Positions 1 to 10,865 of a stretch of 17,614 bases of DNA are shown here, one piece after another. The DNA is taken from assembly GCA_021802085.1 (NCBI GenBank), contig JAKAAZ010000060.1, positions 1-17,614 of the forward strand, in the 5' to 3' direction. A program made the translations under genes and the position numbers. The DNA is from Acidobacteriota bacterium. Its GTDB lineage: Bacteria; Acidobacteriota; Terriglobia; Terriglobales; Acidobacteriaceae. The notes under the pieces were generated by a model. That model was not told the DNA's origin. It made no database searches and saw only the letters and a list, made by a program, of their open reading frames with translations. Position 1 is the first letter of the stretch; each line of letters begins with the position of its first letter.

Positions 1-3028
<3,028 letters not shown>

Positions 3029-3210
3029 GGGAAAATCCAACCTTTTTCTTGCAATGTCTCTGCCTGTTCGCCGTCGAACGATGCCCCAAATTCGGCGTAC
3101 ACAATCGATTTTAAGCGGTTTTCAGGGCGGACAGAGCGCGCCGTCGTATGCGCGGCTCACGGGGATGGCCACATCTTTATTGTACTGGCCAGACAGCGCA
3201 GTCGCCAGTG

Positions 3211-4191
3211 TCAGGCCTTCGCTCGCGGATGCGTCCGGTCGTACACAGCCGCAACCTGCCCGGAGGTCAGATGAGTATAGCGCTGTGTCGTCGAAAGCCG
3301 CGCGTGGCCCAGGATCTCCTGAATGGCTCGCAGGTCCGCGCCGTCCTCCAGCATGTGGGTCCCAAAGGCGTGGCGCAGGGTGTGCGGATGAACGTCCGCC
3401 GCAAGACCATGGGAGAGCGCCAGATGCTTGACGATGCGGCCCACGCTGCGCGTCGTTAGACGCCCGTTGCCGCGCAACCGCACATTCAGCAACAGCGCCT
3501 CAGACATCCGATTCGCCTCCGCCAGTTTTTGCGCCCGCTGCGGCAGGTACGCGCGGATGGCGATTGCAGCCGCATCGCCCAGGGGAACATAGCGCTCCTT
3601 GCGCCCCTTGCCGCGCACCAGCAGGCATTCATTGCCCCACTGAATGTCTTCCAGATTCAGCCCCACCAGCTCCGCGTTGCGGATGCCGCAGCCGTACAGC
3701 AATTCCAGAATGACGCGATCTCGCTCCGGCCACGCCGTTTCCACGCCTGGAGCGTCGAGCGCCTGATTCAGTTGCTCGGCTCCCGGAACGCGCGGCAGAT
3801 GTTTCGGCAGCTTGGGAGTTGACACCAGCCGCGCTGGATTCTGTTCAATGTGGCCTTTGCGCGCCAGCCATCCAAACCACGACCGAATGGCCGCCAGCGC
3901 CCGCGCCACGCTGGGCTTGGACAAATTCTTTTCATAAAGCGTCCCCATGTATTCGCGGATCATAGGATGTTCGATCTGCGCAGGTAGGACGCTCTTCCCG
4001 CAGCGCTTCGCCAGAAATGTGGCGAACGAGTCAAGCTCTCTCTGGTAGGCGCGAACGGTGTGCTCGGAAGCGGCACGCTCTGAGGTCAGCACGGTCATGT
4101 ATTCCGAAATCAGCCGAAGAATCTCCAGCGCCTGCGGCTCGGGAACAGCCTCCGAAACGCGATCAGTGACGGCTTGGCTTGCGGTTCTCAT
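3211..4191 (-). CDS. xerC: Tyrosine recombinase XerC
   Basis: This 326-aa tyrosine recombinase partners XerD to resolve chromosome dimers at dif. The N-terminal SAM-like DNA-binding domain spans about residues 25-115 and the catalytic domain about 135-320. The full catalytic set is visible: R171 (GCGIRNAEL), K195 (RGKGRKER), H270 and R273 (HPHTLRHAF), H296 (LGHARLSTT) and Y305 (QRYTHL). The ending VYDRTHPRAKA matches the E. coli XerC tail (VYDAAHPRAKR), which separates it from XerD. The ATG at 4191 shares four bases (ATGA) with the stop of xerD, so translation is probably coupled. An in-frame extension upstream to 4395 lies wholly inside xerD and was not used. Confidence 0.93.
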   Translation of the reverse strand: MRTASQAVTDRVSEAVPEPQALEILRLISEYMTVLTSERAASEHTVRAYQRELDSFATFLAKRCGKSVLPAQIEHPMIREYMGTLYEKNLSKPSVARALAAIRSWFGWLARKGHIEQNPARLVSTPKLPKHLPRVPGAEQLNQALDAPGVETAWPERDRVILELLYGCGIRNAELVGLNLEDIQWGNECLLVRGKGRKERYVPLGDAAAIAIRAYLPQRAQKLAEANRMSEALLLNVRLRGNGRLTTRSVGRIVKHLALSHGLAADVHPHTLRHAFGTHMLEDGADLRAIQEILGHARLSTTQRYTHLTSGQVAAVYDRTHPRAKA

Positions 4192-5171
4192 GCAGTTTGA
4201 TCCGAGGATTGACCGGGCGTCTGATCGACCTGCGCCTGCATCCGGCTGCCCCGTGGATGATGCTCTCGATGCACCGCCTTCAGCCTGCCCAATGCGAGAT
4301 GCGTATAGATCTCCGTGGTCGAGATGTCCGCGTGACCAAGCAGCGTTTGCACCGTGCGCAGGTCCGCGCCGTGCTCCACCATGTGGGTGGCGCAACTATG
4401 GCGCAGCATGTGCGGACTGGCCCGATGATTCACATGCTTCACGATGCTCCATATCGTCTGCCGCGTCAGCGGCCTCCCGCGCTGCGATAGAAATACCTGC
4501 CGCACATTCGATTTCCGCAGCAAGCGGACACGGCCATGTTGCAGATACTCGGTGAGTGCCTGAATCGCAGGCTGGCCCAGCGGCACAATCCGTTCCTTAT
4601 CGCCTTTTCCGCGCACCAGCATTTGTCCCTGCTGCAGCGAAACATCCTCGACCGCGAGATCCGCCAGCTCCGACACGCGCACGCCGCCGCCATACAAAAG
4701 TTCCAGCATGGCTCGGTCGCGCAGGGACTGCGGCGTGCAAGACTCCGCGCTGCTATCGGCGGAACGATGTCCGGCCTGGTCGATCATCGTTGCCACTTCA
4801 GCTTCCGATAGAGACTTGGGCAGCACCTTCCATCCAGCCGGCGTTTCCAGATGGATCGTGGGATCGTACGCGATGCGCTTGTCCAGCAGCAGCCACCGAT
4901 ACAAGCCGCGAAGACAGGAAAGTTTCCGCGCGCGACTGCGCGCCTCTACTTGGTGCGCTTGCAGGTGAGCGATGAAGCCCGCCAAATCTTCATGTTTGGC
5001 GGACGCAAGAAAGCCGGTTGCCTTCTCCAGGTATTCAGCGCACTGCAAAAGATCGCGCCGGTACGCTTCGCAAGTGAGCGGACGAAGACCTTTTTCGACG
5101 CGCAGATACGTCAGATAGCCCTGGATCAAATCGAGATTGCGATTGCTTTCCACGCTCCGCCTCGCCTGCAC
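4188..5171 (-). CDS. xerD: Tyrosine recombinase XerD
   Basis: This 327-aa tyrosine recombinase is the second half of the XerCD pair. Catalytic residues seen are R165 (GGGVRVSEL), K189 (RGKGDKER), H254 and R257 (SPHMLRHSC), H280 (LGHADISTT) and nucleophile Y289 (EIYTHL). The segment GRLKAVHREHHPRG corresponds to the E. coli XerD end (RLRQLHQQHHPRA). Two oddities are an insertion of about 15 residues near 135-150 before the catalytic core, and a polar tail of about 20 residues after the usual XerD end. The start is GTG at 5171 with no convincing Shine-Dalgarno; a second GTG six codons in is possible. It is the first gene of a minus-strand pair with xerC, which overlaps its stop codon. Confidence 0.92.
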   Translation of the reverse strand: MQARRSVESNRNLDLIQGYLTYLRVEKGLRPLTCEAYRRDLLQCAEYLEKATGFLASAKHEDLAGFIAHLQAHQVEARSRARKLSCLRGLYRWLLLDKRIAYDPTIHLETPAGWKVLPKSLSEAEVATMIDQAGHRSADSSAESCTPQSLRDRAMLELLYGGGVRVSELADLAVEDVSLQQGQMLVRGKGDKERIVPLGQPAIQALTEYLQHGRVRLLRKSNVRQVFLSQRGRPLTRQTIWSIVKHVNHRASPHMLRHSCATHMVEHGADLRTVQTLLGHADISTTEIYTHLALGRLKAVHREHHPRGSRMQAQVDQTPGQSSDQTA

Positions 5172-5402
5172 AAATTATCGGCTAGATAGGTAGCACCGCG
5201 GCGAACTCTTTGTATTGGAATCAACTTTGCCAGCCCGCGAGTGTACCGCGGGATTACAGGTTGGTTACTCGCCGCGGCGACAGTCGAACTGGCGGAGTTC
5301 GCGCCAATGCTGCATCATAGAACTGGCAGGTGGAATCACTCCGGCAACTCGACGGACCTCCCATAGTTGCATCGATATTGTTTCCCGATAAGGTCGTTTG
5401 TT
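5172..5402. other. Divergent intergenic region xerD / HAD phosphatase
   Basis: No gene is seen here. It should hold the promoters for both xerD (minus) and the phosphatase operon (plus), but I could not pick a convincing -35/-10 pair. Two GC-rich symmetrical elements are visible. One is CCCGCG, seven bases, CGCGGG (5234-5252). The other is the perfect 12-bp palindrome TCGCCGCGGCGA (5269-5280). Neither is followed by a T-run, so they look more like protein-binding sites or chance GC symmetry than terminators. Confidence 0.35.
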
Positions 5403-6131
5403 TTGGCACAAGAACTCATATCACCTGAACTCCATACTCTTACCTCTTCTGAATTCTTCCGTCGCATCGACGCTGCCCAACCCTCCATCGCCGTCTTCGA
5501 CTGCGATGGCACGCTGTGGGGCGGCGACGCTGGCGTAGGTTTCATGCAATGGTCCATGGAATCCGGACTGCTTTCCCGCGAAGCCTGCAACTGGATGGAC
5601 ACGCGGTATCGTGCGTATCTTCGCGGAGAAGTCTCCGAACTCGCCATCTGCGGCGAGATGGTGCAGATTTATCGCGACCTGCGTGAAACGGAATTGCGGC
5701 AGGCCGTGCATACATACTTCAACGCCTTGATGCGTCCTCACATCTTTCCGGAGATGAGCGAGCTTTGCCGTCAACTGCAGGCGCGCGGAGCTACCGTCTG
5801 GGCCGTCAGCTCCACCAACAGCTGGCTGATTGAAGACGCCATGCAACACTTTGGCATTCCAGCCGAGCGTGTCTTGGCAGCCCGCGTTCGGGTCACCAAT
5901 GGTTTGATCACGGACGAACTGCTCGACACCCCTACGGATCAAGGCAAAGTAGAATCCCTGGCGCGCCACGGCGTTCAGCACCCGGATGCGGTCTTCGGCA
6001 ACTCGATCCACGATGCCGCCATGCTCGCCATCGCGACGCATCCATTCGTCGTCAATCCAACCGCCGAGTTGAGCGCGCTGGCAGCGGCAAAAGGATGGCC
6101 GGTGTTCCAACCCGGTCCGATCGATGCCTGA
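5403..6131 (+). CDS. HAD-superfamily phosphatase (HAD-IB, SerB-like)
   Basis: This is a cytoplasmic Mg-dependent phosphomonoesterase of the HAD-IB (phosphoserine-phosphatase-like) type, about 242 aa. Motif I is FDCDGTLW (nucleophile D33, acid/base D35 from this start), motif II is the serine pair in AVSSTNSW (about 136-137), motif III lysine is in QGKVESL (about 182) and motif IV is GNSIHDAAML (D204). A helical cap lies between motifs I and II. The start TTG at 5403 is preferred because AAGG lies nine bases upstream; an in-frame TTG at 5367 lacks such a site. The stop overlaps the next start (TGATG at 6129-6133). The substrate cannot be read from sequence; phosphoserine or another small phosphate ester is possible. 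Confidence 0.85.
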   Translation: MAQELISPELHTLTSSEFFRRIDAAQPSIAVFDCDGTLWGGDAGVGFMQWSMESGLLSREACNWMDTRYRAYLRGEVSELAICGEMVQIYRDLRETELRQAVHTYFNALMRPHIFPEMSELCRQLQARGATVWAVSSTNSWLIEDAMQHFGIPAERVLAARVRVTNGLITDELLDTPTDQGKVESLARHGVQHPDAVFGNSIHDAAMLAIATHPFVVNPTAELSALAAAKGWPVFQPGPIDA

Positions 6132-6982
6132 TGCGCGAGCCTGGAGACGTTCCGTCCGGCGCTCCGTCTTCCCCGCTGCGCATCGCCTCTCTCCAGCCTA
6201 GCATCACGCTGACGCTGGCGCGCCTGGGCTGCCTGGATGATCTGGTCGCCTGCACCCGCTATTGCGTCGAAGCGTTGCCGGAACTCGAATCGCGTGGGCT
6301 GACAGTGATTGCCGACTCATGGTCCTCCACCATGGAAGAACTGCTGGGCGTCCGACCCAACATGGTGCTCGCATCGGTTCCCTATCGCATGGAATCGCTG
6401 GCGGCCATTCTCCGCGCCGGCTGTCCGGTCCTGGCGCTGGCGCCCCATACACTCGCCGATATTCTCGCGGACATTCGCCTGCTGGCCTCGGTCGTCCATG
6501 CCTCCGATCGCGGCGAAGAATTGATCGCGGAGATCCTGTCGAACATTGAGGCGGTTCGTACGCAAGCGGAAAAATGCGGCGACAAACCGCGTGTGTATTG
6601 CGAAGAGTGGGGGAAACCGCTCATCCATTCCCAGCCATGGGTGAAGGAATTGGTGGAGACTGCCGGGGACGAGTTTGTTGGAGACCCAGGAAAAGCGACC
6701 ACGGCGAAAGTCGTCGCGGCGAGCGATCCGGACATCTTGATCTTCGCCTGGTGTGGCGCTGGCGATCGTGTGCCGCTCTTGCGTGTCATCGAACAGCGGG
6801 GCTGGCAATCTTTGCGCGCGGTGACGCAACGCCGCGTGTACTGCATTCCGGATGAATTCCTCAACACGCCAGCCCACCCCTTGTTGCAGGGTCTGGCCTG
6901 TCTGGCAGCCGCCATACATCCAAACTCATTCCCCTCGCATCCGCGCTTGGTTTCGCTTCCCGATTCGCCGAAGCAGTCATAA
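6131..6982 (+). CDS. BtuF-like cobalamin-binding-fold protein without signal peptide
   Basis: This 283-aa protein has the fold of helical-backbone metal/cobalamin-binding ABC solute receptors (BtuF, TroA-like). The N-terminal lobe begins RIASLQPSITLTLARLG and contains the typical VACTRYC and LGVRPNMVLAS segments; the C-terminal lobe has PRVYCEEWGKPLI, DPDILIFAWCG and a closing RRVYCIPDEF stretch. It starts at ATG 6131, inside the stop codon of the phosphatase gene (TGATG), implying translational coupling. The N-terminus (MREPGDVPSGAPSSP) is polar, with no hydrophobic core and no lipobox. A cytoplasmic location is therefore likely, unlike E. coli BtuF. No BtuC or BtuD partner is in the window. 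Ligand specificity is inferred only. Confidence 0.8.
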   Translation: MREPGDVPSGAPSSPLRIASLQPSITLTLARLGCLDDLVACTRYCVEALPELESRGLTVIADSWSSTMEELLGVRPNMVLASVPYRMESLAAILRAGCPVLALAPHTLADILADIRLLASVVHASDRGEELIAEILSNIEAVRTQAEKCGDKPRVYCEEWGKPLIHSQPWVKELVETAGDEFVGDPGKATTAKVVAASDPDILIFAWCGAGDRVPLLRVIEQRGWQSLRAVTQRRVYCIPDEFLNTPAHPLLQGLACLAAAIHPNSFPSHPRLVSLPDSPKQS

Positions 6983-7002
6983 ATCACTATCCTAAAGAGG
7001 AG

Positions 7003-7446
7003 ATGGAACCAGAAGTCCAAGTTGCTACTCAGTCCCAGCCGGAAAAGCCTCGCATGCGAGCCGTGGTGGCGGCATTGATTCTGCGAGGCAAGGAAGTATT
7101 CATCTGCCAGCGGAAGGCTGGCACCGCGATGGGCTTGCAGTGGGAGTTTCCAGGCGGCAAAATCGAGCCCGGCGAAACTCCCGAGCAGGCGTTGCGCCGC
7201 GAGTTGGAAGAAGAACTGGGCATCGACGCCCAGATCGGCCCCTACATCACAGAGGTCCAGCACAATTATCGCAATGGCGGCTCCATCCACCTGCAGTTTT
7301 TCGCTGTATATCACTTTGAAGGAGAAATGAAGAACCGCGTGTTTCAGGACATGCGATGGGCAGAGCTGCGCGACCTGCCCGCCTACAACTTTCTCGCCGC
7401 CGACCGCAAATTCATCCGCGATCTGGCGCAGGGAAAAATTCTTTAG
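7003..7446 (+). CDS. mutT: MutT-type Nudix hydrolase
   Basis: This 147-aa protein probably hydrolyses oxidised nucleoside triphosphates (8-oxo-dGTP type) and so limits mutagenesis. The complete Nudix box lies at residues 52-74 with G52, E58, R66, E67, E69, E70 and G73. The preceding WEFPGGKIEPGE and the late WAELRDLPAYNFLAADRKFI segment are typical of MutT. The Shine-Dalgarno-like AAAGAGGAG sits directly against the ATG at 7003, closer than usual; an in-frame ATG at 7054 is an alternative that would remove a polar 17-residue leader. It starts 20 bases after the BtuF-like gene and is the last gene of that operon. Another Nudix substrate is possible. Confidence 0.88.
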   Translation: MEPEVQVATQSQPEKPRMRAVVAALILRGKEVFICQRKAGTAMGLQWEFPGGKIEPGETPEQALRRELEEELGIDAQIGPYITEVQHNYRNGGSIHLQFFAVYHFEGEMKNRVFQDMRWAELRDLPAYNFLAADRKFIRDLAQGKIL

Positions 7447-7482
7447 CTGCATCTTCAAATCAAGTGTTAACAAAACTGTTAT

Positions 7483-8889
7483 CCCATAATCCGTCGATAA
7501 GGTTTGGAAGGGGTTGCGGCGGGGGGATTTGGATCGCCGACAGGAGTTTATGCAGCGCATCCGCCCTGCAAACAGGCTGCAACGGCCGCCGGCCGCCGTC
7601 TCCGGTCGCCGGTCAACCCCTCCAGCGTCGCTTCAAGACATAGTTCCACCTGGGTCGGTCAAAATCGGCTCAGGAAAATCCGTCGATACGCGTACCACAG
7701 CCTTCTCTCATGTAGCGACTGGCAGCAGGCGCAAGGCCTCCTTCCATAGGGCGATGCGTTCTTCCAATGCGGCCAGCCGCAGCCGCATCTTCCGCGCATG
7801 TTGCACCAACCGCCCCGCCGTGTTGATGATCAGGAAGCGCAGCCGCTTCGGTCGCGCCCGCAATAATTCCGCCGGCAACGCGATCCGCTTCAGCGCCGTC
7901 AGCACATTGTGCGCGATCGCCGCCAGCCGCAGCCAGGCTGAAATACTTGCTCGGCATCACGCCTCCGGCCAGCTCGTTCTTCAGCACGTCATGCACCGCT
8001 TCAATCGTCCCCGCCTTCTCCCGATGCCACTGGATCAGCCGCTCCGGCGTCCACTCCCACAGGTTGCTCAGCACGGCAAAATGCTTCACCCGATTGCCGT
8101 CGGCAAACAGTTCCTCCTGCCGCGGACGAATGCGAATCGCCACGTAGCGCAACGGCTGCGTGTCTTTCTGTCGCGCTCGCCTTCATAGGTGCGCAGCGCC
8201 TGCTGCTTGTGGCTTTCGATGATGGTCGCGTCCTGGTCCACCGTGGCGATGCGCTGATCCGGGCAGCGTCGGCCCAGTTCCCGCACCAGCTCCCGGTTCA
8301 CTTCGCTCAGGCCGGCCAGCGTATCGGCATCTTTCGGAATGAACGCGATCTGCTTCGGCTTCCGCTGCTGTCTGGCCTGCTCGATCTTCTCCTCGGAATG
8401 AAACCGGTTCAGAAACTGCCACGCCGATTCCGGAGATGGGACCTCATGCCCCAGCATTTCTTTCAGCCCGGCATCGTCGCGAAGATGCTGGAAGTCGTCC
8501 ACCCGCTCGCCGCCCACCGCGTTGAGCACCACGAAGCTTTCCACCATCGTGGCCTCGTCGTAGCCGCGCTCCCGCTGCTTGATCTGCACATGCTGCCGCA
8601 CGCGGGCCGACACGCCCAGAGAACGAAACGCCTGCACCACCAGCGGCACGCCGCCCCAGGCGGTCAATGTTTCCTGCAGCGGCTCATCGTCAATCTCAAA
8701 CAACAGCGGAGATTCGGTCGGCGAAGGCTTCCGGGGCGGATTCATGTCCACATCGTAACCGCTGCGCGCACCTCAAAGGTGCAGGAAAAACGATGCCAGA
8801 CACTCCTCATTCAACCCGCATCCTGCCACTCCACGCGGCTTTCTGGATATCGCATCAACTTGAACGCAATGTTATCCACGGATCAGGGG
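7483..8889 (-). mobile_element. Decayed IS1380-family insertion sequence
   Basis: Boundaries are inferred from an imperfect terminal inverted repeat: CCCATAATCCGTCGATAA at 7483-7500 and, on the opposite strand, CCCCTGATCCGTGGATAA at 8889-8872 (15 of 18 identical). The right end coincides with the point where a host gene fragment stops making sense. The enclosed transposase is an IS1380-type protein with internal deletions, which explains a length of about 1.4 kb against a usual 1.6-1.9 kb. No target duplication flanks the pair, and the rest of the interrupted host gene is absent at the left end. One flank was therefore probably lost by deletion or recombination. The left boundary is the less certain one. 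Confidence 0.5.
7708..8751 (-). pseudogene. IS1380-family transposase, broken by two deletions
   Basis: The reading frame must be followed through three pieces. Piece one (from 8751, GTG or the ATG two codons on) holds the N-terminal part and the DDE-type block ATVDQDATIIESHKQQA ending TYEGE. After about 8170 the protein resumes in another frame at KDTQPLRYVAIRIRPRQEEL, runs through KHFAV, IQWHREKAGT and VLKNELAGGVMPSKYF, then shifts frame again near 7938 and continues AWLRLAAIAHNVLTALKR to the TGA at 7708. From my memory of the family, the block between TYEGE and KDTQPLRY should contain more than 100 further residues, and about four residues (GANA-like) are missing after KYF. The gene is inactive in cis. 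Confidence 0.85.
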
Positions 8890-8995
8890 GAAGAGCAATG
8901 GCCAGCAGGCCGGCAAGGATCAGCAGAATGCCGACTATCGTGGCTCCTCCCTTTCCTCCGGTGTGAGGCGCAAGCCCTACCGTAGTTTCGTCCAT
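8888..8995 (-). pseudogene. 5' fragment of a small membrane protein gene (HdeD-like, tentative)
   Basis: An ATG at 8995 follows a good ribosome-binding site (AAAGAGG, seven bases upstream) and encodes 36 sensible residues. A polar leader (MDETTVGLAPHTGGKGG) precedes one hydrophobic helix, ATIVGILLILAGLLAIALP. The helix resembles the repeated membrane segments of HdeD/DUF308-type acid-stress proteins. The frame then enters the right end of the IS1380-type element and meets a stop at 8855. The remainder of the gene is not found at the other end of the element. The family assignment rests on one helix and is weak; that this is a truncated host gene is better supported. Confidence 0.5.
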
Positions 8996-9209
8996 GGAAC
9001 TACCTCTTTCTTGTGCGAAGATGTTCGCTCTCTCCGACTTCCATACGGTTGTGTTCCGGGTCGCGACCAGCGCGTTTCGTGCCGGATCTCGCTGGCTCGT
9101 TTTGTACTGCGAGATAGTGTGGCGCAACACCCATTGCGGGGTCGGGAAAGTTGAAGGACCGCACCCTCCCTAGGCCGGAGAAAATGATCATGACGTTCCT
9201 TCGATGCAG

Positions 9210-9238
9210 TTGACAGACCGCCCAGGCCACGGTCGAAT
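9210..9238 (+). promoter_or_regulatory. Candidate sigma70-type promoter for the sulfatase gene
   Basis: A perfect TTGACA (9210-9215) is followed after exactly 17 bases by TCGAAT (9233-9238; four of six matches to TATAAT). This would start transcription near 9245, about 16 bases before the ATG of the sulfatase gene. The -10 box is poor and the leader would be short, so this is only a candidate. Confidence 0.35.
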
Positions 9239-9260
9239 AGCTTTCGGAGATGCTCACACG

Positions 9261-10820
9261 ATGAATCGTCGCGACTTACTCAAGTCCTCCCTGCTTGCTG
9301 CGGGTGCTCTCGCATCGAACCCAGCCCATGCACAAGAGTCCCTGCAGGTACCGCAACCCGGAGTCCACGTTTGGCCGGAAGTTCCTGTCGAGCTGAACGG
9401 CGGCAGGATGCCCAATATTCTCTGGATCTGTCCGGACATGCAGCGATTCGACACGATCGAGGGTCTGAACAATGACGTCATCCACACGCCGAACCTGCGG
9501 AAGTTGATGGCCGAGTCGGTGACGCTGACACATACCTATGTGCAGAATCCGGTCTGCTCCCCGTCGAGAGCGAGCTTTCTCACAGGACGCTATCCACACA
9601 CAACAGGGCTGCGGGCGCTTGGGCAGAGGATTCGCCCGGATGAACGCCTGGTGACGCGCATTCTCTCCGACGAGGGATATGCTTGCGGACTTTCTGGAAA
9701 GCTTCATCTCTCGCCCACCTTTGGAGGAAGGCTCGAGGACCGCATCGACGATGGCTACAGTGTCTTCAAGTGGAGCCACGATATCAGCAATACCTGGCCG
9801 GGCCATAATATGTGGCGCGTCTGGTTGAGCGAGCAGGGAATCAAGTGGCCGACGCCGCCGAAAGACCTGCATGGCCGCGCATGGGGTGTGCCAATCGACC
9901 CGGAGTACACGCAGACGGCCTGGTGTTCCGACATGGCAATTGAATTCATGCGCGGACAAAAGGAGTTCAACCCATGGCTGATGTCGGTCAATATTTACCA
10001 GCCTCACGCGCCGTATTGGCCGACTGCGGAGTATCTCAGTCGCTATCGCCCGGAGAATATACCGGCACCGAATTACCGCGAGGGTGAACTGGACAATAAG
10101 CCGATCTATCAGCAGATCGACCACCAGGCAGCCAGCGGCGGTCACGACGTCTCATTCACGCATACCAGCGATCTGGATCATCGCACGATCAAGGCAGCCT
10201 ACTACGCGATGATCGAGCAGGTCGACACTGAAGTCGGCAGAATGCTGCAGGTGCTCGAGGAGACGGGACAAGGTGAGAATACGATTGTCATTTATATGAG
10301 CGATCACGGCGAGATGCTGGGCGATCACGGAATTTTCTTGAAGGGGCCCTATTTTTATGAGGGCGCCATCCGTGTTCCAATGATCATTCGCTGGCCCGGC
10401 AAATATAAGGCGGGCCTGCGCAGCGATGCTCTGGTGGAGATGATCGATCTGACACCGACATTGCTCGAAGCCGCCGGCCTACCCATTCCTGTCGGCGTGC
10501 AGGGGCGTTCTTTGACGCCGCTGCTTACGGGGCAGACAACGGAGCATCGCGATTCGATTTATTGCGAATTCTTCGATTCGCTGGCACTGTATAATCCGCC
10601 GCCGATGGCCGCGTGCGTACGGACGGATCGGTACAAGATTGTGTACTACCACAAGCTCAAGTCCGGAGAACTTTACGACTTGCAAAAGGACCCCACCGAG
10701 ACATACAACTTGTGGGATTTCTCAGCGGCTCGCCCGGCGCGAGAGGAGATGATGCACACCCTGGTCGCTCGCATGGTCGATACCGTCGATCCCATTCCCG
10801 AACGCAAATGCATGTGGTGA
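9261..10820 (+). CDS. Tat-exported type I sulfatase (formylglycine-dependent)
   Basis: This 519-aa sulfatase hydrolyses a sulfate ester outside the cytoplasm. The N-terminus has a twin-arginine signal (NRRDLLK, hydrophobic stretch, cleavage after AHA near residue 24), consistent with folding and formylglycine formation before export. The sulfatase signature is CSPSRASFLTGR with C99 as the residue converted to formylglycine; GKLHLSP follows. Metal-site elements are NILWICPDMQRFD near residue 52 and SDHGEMLGDHG in the second half, followed by KGPYFYEGAIRVPMI. The ending ELYDLQKDPTETYNLWD is the usual C-terminal subdomain. The start at 9261 was chosen for the Tat motif and GGAGA about ten bases upstream. 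It converges on garR. The substrate is unknown; proximity to aldarate genes suggests a sulfated saccharide. No formylglycine-generating enzyme is in the window. Confidence 0.92.
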   Translation: MNRRDLLKSSLLAAGALASNPAHAQESLQVPQPGVHVWPEVPVELNGGRMPNILWICPDMQRFDTIEGLNNDVIHTPNLRKLMAESVTLTHTYVQNPVCSPSRASFLTGRYPHTTGLRALGQRIRPDERLVTRILSDEGYACGLSGKLHLSPTFGGRLEDRIDDGYSVFKWSHDISNTWPGHNMWRVWLSEQGIKWPTPPKDLHGRAWGVPIDPEYTQTAWCSDMAIEFMRGQKEFNPWLMSVNIYQPHAPYWPTAEYLSRYRPENIPAPNYREGELDNKPIYQQIDHQAASGGHDVSFTHTSDLDHRTIKAAYYAMIEQVDTEVGRMLQVLEETGQGENTIVIYMSDHGEMLGDHGIFLKGPYFYEGAIRVPMIIRWPGKYKAGLRSDALVEMIDLTPTLLEAAGLPIPVGVQGRSLTPLLTGQTTEHRDSIYCEFFDSLALYNPPPMAACVRTDRYKIVYYHKLKSGELYDLQKDPTETYNLWDFSAARPAREEMMHTLVARMVDTVDPIPERKCMW

Positions 10821-10865
10821 GCCGATTGACATCTGGACTGTCGCTTTGATCGACAACCGGGCAAG

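Noticed and set aside
3108..3113. Possible secA -10 box (TAAAAT on the minus strand)
   Set aside because: Five of six matches, but no acceptable -35 at 16-18 bases, so not reported as a promoter.
3184..3209. Inverted repeat ACTGGC / GCCAGT just after the xerC stop
   Set aside because: Only six base pairs with a 14-base loop and no T-run; too weak to call a terminator.
4192..4395. Longer N-terminus for xerC
   Set aside because: The extension lies within xerD coding sequence in another frame, and the XerC N-terminal domain already begins after the ATG at 4191.
5421..6110. A 229-codon minus-strand open frame
   Set aside because: Antisense to the HAD phosphatase, which has all four HAD motifs on the plus strand.
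7501..7707. Possible gene between the IS left end and the transposase stop
   Set aside because: Frames on both strands are short, biased in composition and match no family; treated as the non-coding end of the element.
10821..10865. Terminator between the convergent sulfatase and garR genes
   Set aside because: Only TGTCG, seven bases, CGACA is present; a 5-bp stem without a T-run is not convincing.
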